From: Alteromonadaceae bacterium
GTDB taxonomy: Bacteria > Pseudomonadota > Gammaproteobacteria > Enterobacterales > Alteromonadaceae
Length of the DNA stretch: 64,000 nucleotides
Direction of reading: 5' to 3'
Assembly: GCA_013216015.1 (NCBI GenBank)
Contig: JABSOI010000029.1
Span: forward strand, 1-64,000
Shown here: positions 48,028 to 55,827 of the stretch, in pieces
Numbering within the stretch: the stretch's first letter is position 1
Layout: each line of letters opens with the position of its first letter
The notes under the pieces: model-generated
Databases searched by the model: none
Seen by the model: only the letters and a program-made list of their open reading frames with translations
Told to the model about the DNA's origin: nothing
Translations under genes and position numbers: made by a program

Positions 48028-48140
48028 AGGATGTAAGATGGGTTAGCATCAAGCGTAACCCATCAAGAGTTTTGCACCACAACTAGCCCATTAATTATCA
48101 ATGATATTGATAGGCTACATATGCGGGTAACCCACCCTAG
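48028..48140. repeat. REP-like pair
   Basis: GATGGGTTAGCATC...GCGTAACCCATC at 48038-48064 and a second, more degenerate unit (TAGGCTACATATGCGGGTAACCCACCCTA, 48111-48139) lie between the convergent fadE and acyl-CoA dehydrogenase genes. Confidence 0.65.
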
Positions 48141-48201
48141 CCTATTTACCAATTCAAGAGCGTTTTAACCTAACCTGAGTGAAATGCACAGGAATGCAAT
48201 T

Positions 48202-50022
48202 TTATAAGAAGGATAATAATTCTTCGTCAAGTTGCATCAAGGTTTTCGGACTTGCCATCATCATTTTTGAAAGCGACTTAGTTCTAGGTAGAATACGTTC
48301 AAAATAGAATTCGGCTGTTTTAATTTTTGAGCGGTAAAAATCACGGTTCTCAACCTCACCCGCCAGCTTTTCATATGCTGACTGAGCCATTTTAGCCCAA
48401 AAATAAGCCATAACGATATAACCCGAATACATCAAATAATCTACCGAAGCAGAACCAACAATATCTCTGTCTTTCTTCGCTTTCAATGCTAAACGTAAAG
48501 AATACTGCTGCCAGTTAGCAACATTTTTACTCAAGGCCCAAATAAACTTGTTCATTTGACGTTTATGAGGATTATTAGAAATAATGCTATTGGTTTTACA
48601 AAATTTCATTATTTCTTTGCTAAAACTTTTTAGTGCCTTACCACGAGTCAGTAGAATTTTACGACCTAATAAATCCAGGGCTTGTATACCGGTTGTACCT
48701 TCATACAAAGTTGCAATACGTGTATCACGTACTATTTGTTCCATACCCCACTCTTTGATATAACCATGACCACCAAAAATTTGTAAACCATGATTCGCAC
48801 TCTCTAAACCTATTTCAGTCAGAAATGCTTTCAAAATAGGAGTGATAAAGCCTAAACGATCATCAGCAGTTTTTCGCTCTTCATCAGTTTTAGCTATTTC
48901 AATGTCATCAACAAGCATGGCTGTATAGTAAATCATCGCACGCCCGCCTTCAGAAAAAGCTTTTTGTGTCATTAACATTTTGCGAACATCAGGATGAACA
49001 ATAATAGGATCAGCGACTTGATCCGGATATTTTTTACCCGTTAGTGAACGCATTGATAAACGTTCTTTCGCATAAATCAATGAGTTTTGATAAGCCAGTT
49101 CAGCAGCACATACACCCTGTAAAGCAGTTCCTACCCGTGCGGTATTCATAAAGGTGAACATACATTCCAGCCCTTTATTTTCAGGGCCAATCAAAACACC
49201 ATTAGCATTGTCAAAATTCAATACTGCTGTTGCTGAAGCTTTGATACCCATCTTGTCTTCAATTGAACCACAAGTAACATTATTAGCTTCACCAAGATTA
49301 CCTTGTTGATCAACTTGTATTTTAGGAACGATAAACAATGAAATACCACGTGTACCCTTTGGCGCATCTGGCAGTCGTGCTAAAACAATGTGAATAATAT
49401 TGTCTGTTAAATCATGCTCGCCGGCAGAAATAAAAATTTTTGTACCTGTAATGTTATAAGTACCATCATCATTAAGCTCTGCTTTAGTTTTTACTTGTCC
49501 TAAATCAGTACCACATTGAGGCTCGGTTAAACACATTGTGCCTGTCCACGTACCTTCTGTCAGTCTTGTCAGGTAAAGTTCTTTTTGCTCATCACTGCCG
49601 TGTGTTTGCACTGTGTTCATCGCACCGTGGCTCAAACCTGGGTACATTGCCCATGACCAGTTAGCCGTACCCATCATTTCTGATTTTACCATGCCTAATG
49701 AAGGAGGCAGGCCTTGTCCGCCATGCTCAACAGGATGAGACAAACTTTGCCATCCACCTTGAACATACATGTCATAAGCGGCTTTAAAGCCTTTTGGTGT
49801 ACTTACTTTACCATTATCAAATGTACAACCTTCTTTATCACCACTTTGATTCAAGGGTAATAATTCATTCTCACAAAATTTTGCACATTCTTGCAGGATC
49901 GCATCAACCAGATCAGGCGTTGCTTCAGAAAACTCAGCATGTTGGTTGTAATGACCGTAATAATCAAAGACATCTTCAAATAAAAATTTAATGTCTGTAA
50001 TCGGTGCTTTGTAGCTAAGCAT
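48202..50022 (-). CDS. Acyl-CoA dehydrogenase with C-terminal extension (DmdC/AcdA-like)
   Basis: A 606-aa acyl-CoA dehydrogenase. A short N-terminal AcylCoA_DH_N segment (YKAPITDIKFLFEDVFDYY) precedes the core. MCLTEPQCGTDLGQVKTKA marks the flavin site, IFGGHGYIKEWGMEQ and TLYEGTTGIQALDL the active site with its catalytic Glu, and a C-terminal Acyl-CoA_dh_C domain follows (~470-600). Family members oxidise medium- or long-chain acyl-CoA, and some act on 3-methylmercaptopropionyl-CoA; the substrate cannot be read from sequence. A perfect FadR-like site ~70 bp upstream supports a role in fatty-acid oxidation. Confidence 0.93.
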   Translation of the reverse strand: MLSYKAPITDIKFLFEDVFDYYGHYNQHAEFSEATPDLVDAILQECAKFCENELLPLNQSGDKEGCTFDNGKVSTPKGFKAAYDMYVQGGWQSLSHPVEHGGQGLPPSLGMVKSEMMGTANWSWAMYPGLSHGAMNTVQTHGSDEQKELYLTRLTEGTWTGTMCLTEPQCGTDLGQVKTKAELNDDGTYNITGTKIFISAGEHDLTDNIIHIVLARLPDAPKGTRGISLFIVPKIQVDQQGNLGEANNVTCGSIEDKMGIKASATAVLNFDNANGVLIGPENKGLECMFTFMNTARVGTALQGVCAAELAYQNSLIYAKERLSMRSLTGKKYPDQVADPIIVHPDVRKMLMTQKAFSEGGRAMIYYTAMLVDDIEIAKTDEERKTADDRLGFITPILKAFLTEIGLESANHGLQIFGGHGYIKEWGMEQIVRDTRIATLYEGTTGIQALDLLGRKILLTRGKALKSFSKEIMKFCKTNSIISNNPHKRQMNKFIWALSKNVANWQQYSLRLALKAKKDRDIVGSASVDYLMYSGYIVMAYFWAKMAQSAYEKLAGEVENRDFYRSKIKTAEFYFERILPRTKSLSKMMMASPKTLMQLDEELLSFL

Positions 50023-50092
50023 ATGTGCTCTCCAACTTCTTTAGTAATTCGTCATACCATTTTAGATTAAATTTAGTATAACAGATAAAAAC

Positions 50093-50107
50093 ACTGGTTG
50101 GACCACA
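50093..50107. promoter_or_regulatory. Candidate FadR operator upstream of the acyl-CoA dehydrogenase
   Basis: ACTGGTTGGACCACA contains TGGT-TGG-ACCA, an exact match to the FadR core palindrome TGGT-N3-ACCA, 71-85 bp upstream of the start codon at 50022. Confidence 0.6.
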
Positions 50108-50204
50108 AAGTTTAATTTGATTGTCTTTTCATTTATTAATAATTAATTAACATTAATATTACTAATTTAATACATTATATCGCGGTTCTTAGATGCTAAA
50201 CAAC

Positions 50205-50320
50205 GAGGTGATATGGATTAGCCACTGGCGTAACGCATCACACTTGGAGGACACATAAACCTAAGTATCTGATAAACTGATATTTTAATGGGTTTCGCCT
50301 GGATCTAACCTATCCTACGC
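50205..50320. repeat. Degenerate REP-like pair
   Basis: GGTGATATGGATTAGCCACTGG and the GGCGTAACGCATC partner, then AATGGGTTTCGCCTGG and ATCTAACCTATCCTACGC, mirror the paired element at 21.76-21.88 kb, including the intervening CTGATAAACT.ATATTTT segment, but with more mismatches. Confidence 0.65.
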
Positions 50321-50392
50321 AATTAATTTCGACTTTAAAAAGTTAATTCGGTTTACTCCTAATAAATATTATAAAAAATAATTTCATACGTT

Positions 50393-50439
50393 ATACCATT
50401 CGCATTAAATAAGTGATCAATATTTAATACGAATGGTAT
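50393..50439. repeat. Inverted repeat hairpin
   Basis: ATACCATTCGCATTAAATA and TATTTAATACGAATGGTAT pair over 19 positions with one mismatch around a 9-nt loop. No T run follows. Confidence 0.6.
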
Positions 50440-50440
50440 T

Positions 50441-50473
50441 AGATGGTTACGCCTGCGGCTAATCCATACTACG
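50441..50473. repeat. REP-like palindrome
   Basis: AGATGGTTACGCCTGCGGCT followed by AATCCATACTACG is a single REP-like unit with partial decay. Confidence 0.55.
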
Positions 50474-50580
50474 CAACTAATAATTTACGGTGATTATAAT
50501 TTGAGGTAAAAACAGGAATACAGAAAATTGAAATGCAGAAACAAAAAAACCTCTAACAATAGAGGTTTATTAAGTAAATG

Positions 50581-50657
50581 TGGCGGAGTGGACGGGACTC
50601 GAACCCGCGACCCCCGGCGTGACAGGCCGGTATTCTAACCAACTGAACTACCACTCC
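50581..50657 (-). tRNA. tRNA-Asp (GTC)
   Basis: 77 nt with encoded CCA. Acceptor GGAGTGG/CCACTCC, discriminator G, anticodon loop CTGTCAC (anticodon GTC), T-loop TTCGAGT. Second of a tandem pair. Confidence 0.97.
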
Positions 50658-50771
50658 GCGACATTTTGTTTTTTAAGTTATTAACCTTTATTTACTTAGT
50701 TATTGAAATAACAAAGGTAGATAAGGTTCGGGACTCAGCCGCATCAACTATGATGATTTGTGAGACAAAAT

Positions 50772-50848
50772 TGGCGGAGTGGACGGGACTCGAACCCGCG
50801 ACCCCCGGCGTGACAGGCCGGTATTCTAACCAACTGAACTACCACTCC
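50772..50848 (-). tRNA. tRNA-Asp (GTC), upstream copy
   Basis: 77 nt with the same sequence as its neighbour, 114 bp between them. Lies downstream of TIGR03503 and dnaQ on the same strand. The 50849-51267 gap beyond it contains only a REP-like unit. Confidence 0.97.
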
Positions 50849-51128
50849 GCATTTCAAATACTTGCAGTCAACATCTTGTTGAATGCGGCGGAGATAATAC
50901 GGTTATGAAGGGACACAGTCAACCAATTTTTTTATATAATTACTTGTATGAACAATTGCTGAGCAATGCGTTGGAAATCCATCCAATTTAAAGCATTATT
51001 AACACTCAATACGGTTTTAATTAACCATATCAATATAATTCCCTCGGAATAAGTATGATTGCTTAATCTCGACATTATAGTTCATAGCTGCTTGGGTATG
51101 AGCTAAACACAATGTACAGCTTGCAAAT

Positions 51129-51160
51129 GATGGGTTACGCCTTTTGCTAACCCACCCTAC
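51129..51160. repeat. REP-like palindrome
   Basis: GATGGGTTACGCC-(tttt)-GCTAACCCACCCTAC lies between the tRNA-Asp pair and the TIGR03503 gene. Confidence 0.65.
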
Positions 51161-51267
51161 AAAAATATAAAAATTTCATTCAGTCATTTTCAAATGATCG
51201 GCTTCATTTTCATGAACATGTTCATTAATTCAACTGGTATAAATAAAAGTCGAAATAAAAAGCAGAT

Positions 51268-52692
51268 CTATTTAATTTTCTGTTTTTTCCACCGAACAAC
51301 AAAAAATGCACTTAATGCCATCAGAATAATAATCACATTTGCTGCTACAATTATGAATATTCGATCCTGTTGAGCTTTATCAGCTGCCATTTTATTCTCA
51401 ATAAGTTGTGCTTCCAATTGCTGTACAAATAAATCATTCTCAGTTGCAACTTGTGTACTCGAATCATCACCTGCATTAACATTTAAATTTACACTACCTG
51501 TAAAGTCATTAACGATCCTGTCAACATTAAAGGTAAACTCTGGCACCACTAATCGAAACTCCCGTCCATTAATTGTTCGACCATATGCCCTTATTTTTAT
51601 TCGGTGAACACCCGGTCCGGCATAATCAAATTCTTTTATACGTTCAGCACCAAAGCCTTCCATCACAGAAAAAGGCTCCTCTTGTGTATCGGGATAAGTG
51701 ATTTTTCCCTGTAAAATAAGACTGTCAGGATCTACATAAGTGCCGTCTATAACAAAATGAACTTTGTGTATAGCAGACTCGTCCTTGGCAACATCAACAG
51801 TAATTGAAATAGGGGTAGTTTGTATAATAACTGGCTTCTGTTTTAATTCCCGACTAACCATAGGCAAGTTAACAGCATAAATTGGCGCCCATTCACCGGA
51901 GGCAAAATCAAATTTAAACTCTCCGGTAAAAATACCATCTTTTGCACGTTCATCTAAATCCTGACCATTATCACGAAATGACGTCAGTTTGACGGGCTCT
52001 GCACCAAAATTGTCGTAAGCCGAGTTATTCGTACTGAAAAAATTAACATCAAGCTTAATCACGTCACGAAACAGCGGATTATCAATTGCCTGCTCGCCAT
52101 TAAATAACCGCCCCGTCATTTTTAACGTTTCGCCTGACAGCAGAATAGGCGGCAATGGACTAACTTCCAATTTAATTTCAGAAACCACCATTATTTCACT
52201 TCCGGGCAATATATCCCCAACAGCTTGCCATGGCCCCGGCATAGGTTTTTTAATTTTAATCATGTCAAAGGTGCGATCATCGAACCACTCAACCTGTTCT
52301 TTTGGAAAGTTATTTATTTTCAGTTTACTGCCATCGGGACGAACCAAAACAATTGGCACAGAACCGCTCTTGCGATAAAATAATAAAATTATTTCTTCCA
52401 GGTGGGCATCAAGACGGAACCGATTGTCAAAATAAGGAATTTGATTAGTGACATCATCGGCATCGTAAAACTTAACTTTGGTTGCTTCCCTTTTAGCTAA
52501 AACACCATTTTCACTTGAAACACGATCCTGATCCAAAGCACTATTCTGCTCCAAAACACTATGCTGACCGAAAGCGCTAAAAGAACCCAGTAATAAAAAA
52601 GCACTTAAACTAATTAAGAGAAAATAATTATTGAAAGTGATCCTCAAGTGATTATTGCTCCGTTTACATTCAATTGTGTTTATTTGCGCCAT
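51268..52692 (-). CDS. TIGR03503-family membrane-anchored protein
   Basis: A 474-aa protein with an N-terminal signal sequence (FLLISLSAFLLLGSFSAFG), a long periplasmic beta-rich region, and a C-terminal transmembrane helix (~445-466) ending in basic WKKQKIK. The domain includes YFDNRFRLDAHLEEIILLFYRKSGS and RAKDGIFTGEFKFD, which fit the TIGR03503 family from Shewanella and Vibrio relatives. It resembles von Willebrand/Ig-like sensor-type proteins, but the function is unknown. The start overlaps dnaQ by 13 bp, so it is translationally coupled. Confidence 0.8.
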   Translation of the reverse strand: MAQINTIECKRSNNHLRITFNNYFLLISLSAFLLLGSFSAFGQHSVLEQNSALDQDRVSSENGVLAKREATKVKFYDADDVTNQIPYFDNRFRLDAHLEEIILLFYRKSGSVPIVLVRPDGSKLKINNFPKEQVEWFDDRTFDMIKIKKPMPGPWQAVGDILPGSEIMVVSEIKLEVSPLPPILLSGETLKMTGRLFNGEQAIDNPLFRDVIKLDVNFFSTNNSAYDNFGAEPVKLTSFRDNGQDLDERAKDGIFTGEFKFDFASGEWAPIYAVNLPMVSRELKQKPVIIQTTPISITVDVAKDESAIHKVHFVIDGTYVDPDSLILQGKITYPDTQEEPFSVMEGFGAERIKEFDYAGPGVHRIKIRAYGRTINGREFRLVVPEFTFNVDRIVNDFTGSVNLNVNAGDDSSTQVATENDLFVQQLEAQLIENKMAADKAQQDRIFIIVAANVIIILMALSAFFVVRWKKQKIK

Positions 52693-53402
52693 ATAGGCTC
52701 AGCTCCCTTCTCATTAACAATGTCTAAACGTTTCTGATGTGCATCCAGTTCATCGGCCGATGCTTGAATAATCTTTAACGGTAAACGATCACTCGACACC
52801 CTTCGAATAACATTCGCGTCGGTACCATCTCCATCACCAATCGTTAAATTCAGCGCAGATTGTTTGCGCGTCATTTCAATATAAACAAATGCCAGTAATT
52901 GGGCATCAATTAAAGCGCCGTGATAAGTACGGTCAACTAATTTATCAACCTTGTAATGCCTGGCTAAAAAATCTAACGTTTTAGGTGATCCAAATTCATC
53001 CTTCGATACTTTTAATGTATCGGTCACGGTGCAAATATCTTGAGTCATGGATAAACCACGTCTGAGCATTATAAATTCATGATCCATAAAACCTATATCA
53101 AACTTAGCATTATGAATAACAAGCTCTGCTCCCCGAATAAACTCAATAAACTCAGAAGCCACTTGAGAAAATATAGGTTTATCACTTAAAAAAGCATTGG
53201 TTAAACCATGAATATTAATAACTTCCTGGTCCATTTCTATTAAGGGGTTTATATAAACATGATAATTGCGGCCCGTTAACTGACGATTCACCATTTCAAC
53301 ACAGCCAATTTCAACTATTCGGTGACCTTCTTTAGGATTAAGCCCGGTTGTTTCTGTATCGAGAATAATTAACCGTTGATCTTTTTTGTCATTTGTCGTC
53401 AT
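52680..53402 (-). CDS. dnaQ: DNA polymerase III epsilon subunit (3'-5' proofreading exonuclease)
   Basis: A 240-aa DEDDh exonuclease. ExoI LDTETTGL with catalytic Asp and Glu, ExoII VIHNAKFDIGFMDHEF, ExoIII YHGALIDAQLLAFVYIEM with His and Asp. The C-terminal tail binds the alpha subunit. ATG 53402 gives MTTNDKKDQRLIILD, the usual start; an upstream TTG would add 21 residues. In E. coli dnaQ is divergent from rnhA; no rnhA is found here. Confidence 0.95.
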   Translation of the reverse strand: MTTNDKKDQRLIILDTETTGLNPKEGHRIVEIGCVEMVNRQLTGRNYHVYINPLIEMDQEVINIHGLTNAFLSDKPIFSQVASEFIEFIRGAELVIHNAKFDIGFMDHEFIMLRRGLSMTQDICTVTDTLKVSKDEFGSPKTLDFLARHYKVDKLVDRTYHGALIDAQLLAFVYIEMTRKQSALNLTIGDGDGTDANVIRRVSSDRLPLKIIQASADELDAHQKRLDIVNEKGAEPIWRK

Positions 53403-53490
53403 GTTATTTGTATCCACACCAAACCTTGATATTAAACGTAATAAAACTGAATTTACCCAAACCAAAAGGGGATATATTTATGATGTATCT

Positions 53491-53982
53491 TTATTTCTCG
53501 GGTAGTTTATCAGGGAACTCCTTTAAATTAATATTAAATCGATGACTTTTATAACAGAATAAAACGAAAAGGCTGACAATAAGAGTTTGAGACAATAACC
53601 AGGTCTGTGAGAGTAAATCTAAATAAAAACAACCAACAAAACTGACGAACAAATCAAAAACCAAGGTAATAATTAATATCACCCGACAGTAACGCCAGCA
53701 AAATTTAACCCACTTAGCAGCATCAGGACGTCGTAAACTCATAATTAAAACAACAAACAAGCCTAAAAAACCCGAAGATAAACTTAAATAAAACAATGAG
53801 GGATCGGGGAAAAAAAATCCCATAATAGAAGAACTGTCTTGCCGGTTAGTTAAAGACATGATCCAGACTATATAACCTCGCAAAACAAAAATTAATAATA
53901 AATAAAAGCCTTTAGAGAGTTTCAAACAATCAAATTTATCAAAATCTTCAATTGAGTATTCGGCATAAGAATGTCTGGTCAT
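53491..53982 (-). CDS. DUF2919 (YfeZ-like) membrane protein
   Basis: A 163-aa protein with about four transmembrane helices. The opening SYAEYSIEDFDKFDCLKLSKGF fits the DUF2919 start (YS..DYD..GCLK.P). Four hydrophobic segments follow, with a basic C-terminal tail. Function unknown. It is on the same strand as dnaQ, ~90 bp upstream of it, and may share its transcript. Confidence 0.75.
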   Translation of the reverse strand: MTRHSYAEYSIEDFDKFDCLKLSKGFYLLLIFVLRGYIVWIMSLTNRQDSSSIMGFFFPDPSLFYLSLSSGFLGLFVVLIMSLRRPDAAKWVKFCWRYCRVILIITLVFDLFVSFVGCFYLDLLSQTWLLSQTLIVSLFVLFCYKSHRFNINLKEFPDKLPEK

Positions 53983-54026
53983 ATAAAAAAACTGTCCTTT
54001 TTTGGTATTAGTTATTCCGCGTTCTT

Positions 54027-54068
54027 TATTCTGTGCTAGATATTCTGTGCTAGATATTCTGTGCTAGA
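54027..54068. repeat. 14-bp tandem repeat, three copies
   Basis: TATTCTGTGCTAGA repeats three times exactly, followed by degenerate echoes (TATTTTGTACGG, CTAGCTATTTTGTGCTAG) toward 54108. It lies just downstream of the DUF599 gene. Confidence 0.85.
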
Positions 54069-54105
54069 TATTTTGTACGGGTTATTTAGTTCTAGCTATT
54101 TTGTG

Positions 54106-54846
54106 CTAGCCATTTGGAAAACGTTTATCTCGTTCAATATCCAAGTATATTTGTCCTGCTGTAATAGCCCGAACTGCTTTTGACTTAAACTCCCGATTAT
54201 ATAAAATATAAACCACTAAAACACTGGCAAACACAAATAACACAGGATGAAAAAACCAACCAATAACAGCAAGTGAAAAATAATAAGACCGCAAACCATA
54301 GTTATATGAATGAGCCGCCTGATCTTGCACCACCGCCATCTGCTGCGCGTATTTCTTCAGGTTTTCATTTAATCCCTCAATATCTATCGGGCAAGCGCCA
54401 ATCATCACATTCAAAAAACCAAATTGCCTCATCGACCAGGTAAAATGAAAAAATGCCAGAACAAAAATAATAGCCAACAAACTTAATTTTATTTGTATCG
54501 CGAAATGACTGGCGTTTACAGCAAACGGAATACTATTAAGCACACTTTCTAACTGCTCTACTTGAGAAAACAAAGTTAAAAAACCGGCAATGACTAATAA
54601 AGTAGTAGAAGCAAAAAATGAAATATTCCGCTCTAAATTAGCCAATAAAGCCGCCTCCCCTACCCTAACGTCTCTGGTGATAACCTCATACATCCAATGA
54701 ATTCGATGTTGATGTAAACACCGGGCAATACAATTAGTTGTTTTCGCTTGTATTCTGGCAAACCTGGTATAACCAACCCAACAACTTAGAAAGCAGAGGA
54801 AAGCGAAAATATCAAACAATGGTAGGTCTAATAATGGATTTGTCAT
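54106..54846 (-). CDS. DUF599 membrane protein
   Basis: A 246-aa protein with about four transmembrane helices: ~8-24, ~72-95, ~115-140 and ~195-220. The RHxHQHRIHWMYEVITRDVRVGEAALLANLERNISFFAST region and YNYGLRSYYFSLAVIGWFFHP fit DUF599. Function unknown. It lies upstream of the DUF2919 gene on the same strand. Confidence 0.85.
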   Translation of the reverse strand: MTNPLLDLPLFDIFAFLCFLSCWVGYTRFARIQAKTTNCIARCLHQHRIHWMYEVITRDVRVGEAALLANLERNISFFASTTLLVIAGFLTLFSQVEQLESVLNSIPFAVNASHFAIQIKLSLLAIIFVLAFFHFTWSMRQFGFLNVMIGACPIDIEGLNENLKKYAQQMAVVQDQAAHSYNYGLRSYYFSLAVIGWFFHPVLFVFASVLVVYILYNREFKSKAVRAITAGQIYLDIERDKRFPNG

Positions 54847-55303
54847 AAGATTTTTGGTTGGTGGTAATTTTGTAATATTATGCAGTAGTTTTGGGGATTG
54901 TACTAGGGTATGTGATGTGGGTACTCTTTCGGGGAAGCATTTGTCGAAAATTATGTTATTGACAAAATATCACTAAAATTGTGTTTTAAAAGTCGAACAA
55001 CAAAATTGTTCTAATGTATTTTTAAATGAAATGTCCTACACTGAGATCTATGATAATTAAAAAATACAAATAAATGTCAAATCATATATTTTTTATTTTT
55101 GTTGGATATATTTAATTAATCACAGTAAAAACAGTGATTCCTTGGCATTCAGGTTGTCTTACATTCCTATCTATAATGCTCACCAGTACTCCTCTGAAAC
55201 TAAAAATGGGTCAGATGGGGCGGAGCTTGCCTAGATAAAAAATTATGAACCTCAACACAACACCTAACATTTCACAAGATTTTTTGTTATTTAACATTGC
55301 TAG
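54847..55303. other. AT-rich gap between the core block and the accessory block
   Basis: No ORF, RNA or clear terminator recognised. It marks the change from conserved genes to the repeat elements and the unassigned protein. Confidence 0.5.
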
Positions 55304-55468
55304 CTAGTGTCCGTCCAGAAACGGGGTCGTAGCGAGGGCGATCCAATGGTGCAAGATGAACATTACTAGATATGGGCGTTTAGTCATTCTAAATAACCCT
55401 ATCTAGTGGTGTTCAAATTGTGCCAGTGGAACGTCCGCAGTAGACATCCGTTTCTGGATGGGCACTAG
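55304..55468. repeat. 165-bp structured palindromic element, copy 1
   Basis: Begins CTAGTGTCCGTCCAGAAACG and ends with CGTTTCTGGATGGGCACTAG, complementary apart from two mismatches. The interior (GAACATTACTAGAT / ATCTAGTGGTGTTC) also pairs, and an apical TTTAG-tcatt-CTAAA hairpin closes it. The whole unit can fold into one long stem. Joined head to tail to copy 2 with no spacer. Non-coding. Confidence 0.85.
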
Positions 55469-55633
55469 CTAGTGTCCGTCCAGAAACAAGGTCGTAGCGA
55501 GGGCTTACCAATGACACGAAATGGGCTCTACAAGATATAGGCGTTTAGTCATTCTAAATAACACCATCATGTGGTGCACAGTTCTTGTCGGTAGGACGTC
55601 CGCAGTAGACATCCGTTTCTGGATGGGCACTAG
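55469..55633. repeat. 165-bp structured palindromic element, copy 2
   Basis: Same length as copy 1, with identical outer arms apart from GGG/AAG and an identical apical 22 nt (GCGTTTAGTCATTC...). The middle arms differ from copy 1 but still pair with each other (CTACAAGAT / ATCATGTGG), which suggests the structure is selected. It ends ~195 bp upstream of the 577-aa gene. Confidence 0.85.
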
Positions 55634-55827
55634 CTATACGTCGGAAAAATTGATATTGACCTATTCAAAGAAACCTAGTTACAGCCTACTCTCATGAGTA
55701 TTTAAATATGTTTAATAACCTCGTCTAACAGACACGCTCAAGCAGTAGTGCTAATAAAGTTAATTTATCAATTTAAGCATAGTTAACACTAGTTCTATTC
55801 TTATAAATTAAAACTAAATATTCCGGA

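Noticed and set aside
55304-55633. Tandem 165-bp units as integron attC sites or a CRISPR array
   Set aside because: Units lack the attC core (RYYYAAC/GTTRRRY) at their ends, there is no integrase, and the repeats are too long and contiguous, without spacers, for CRISPR.
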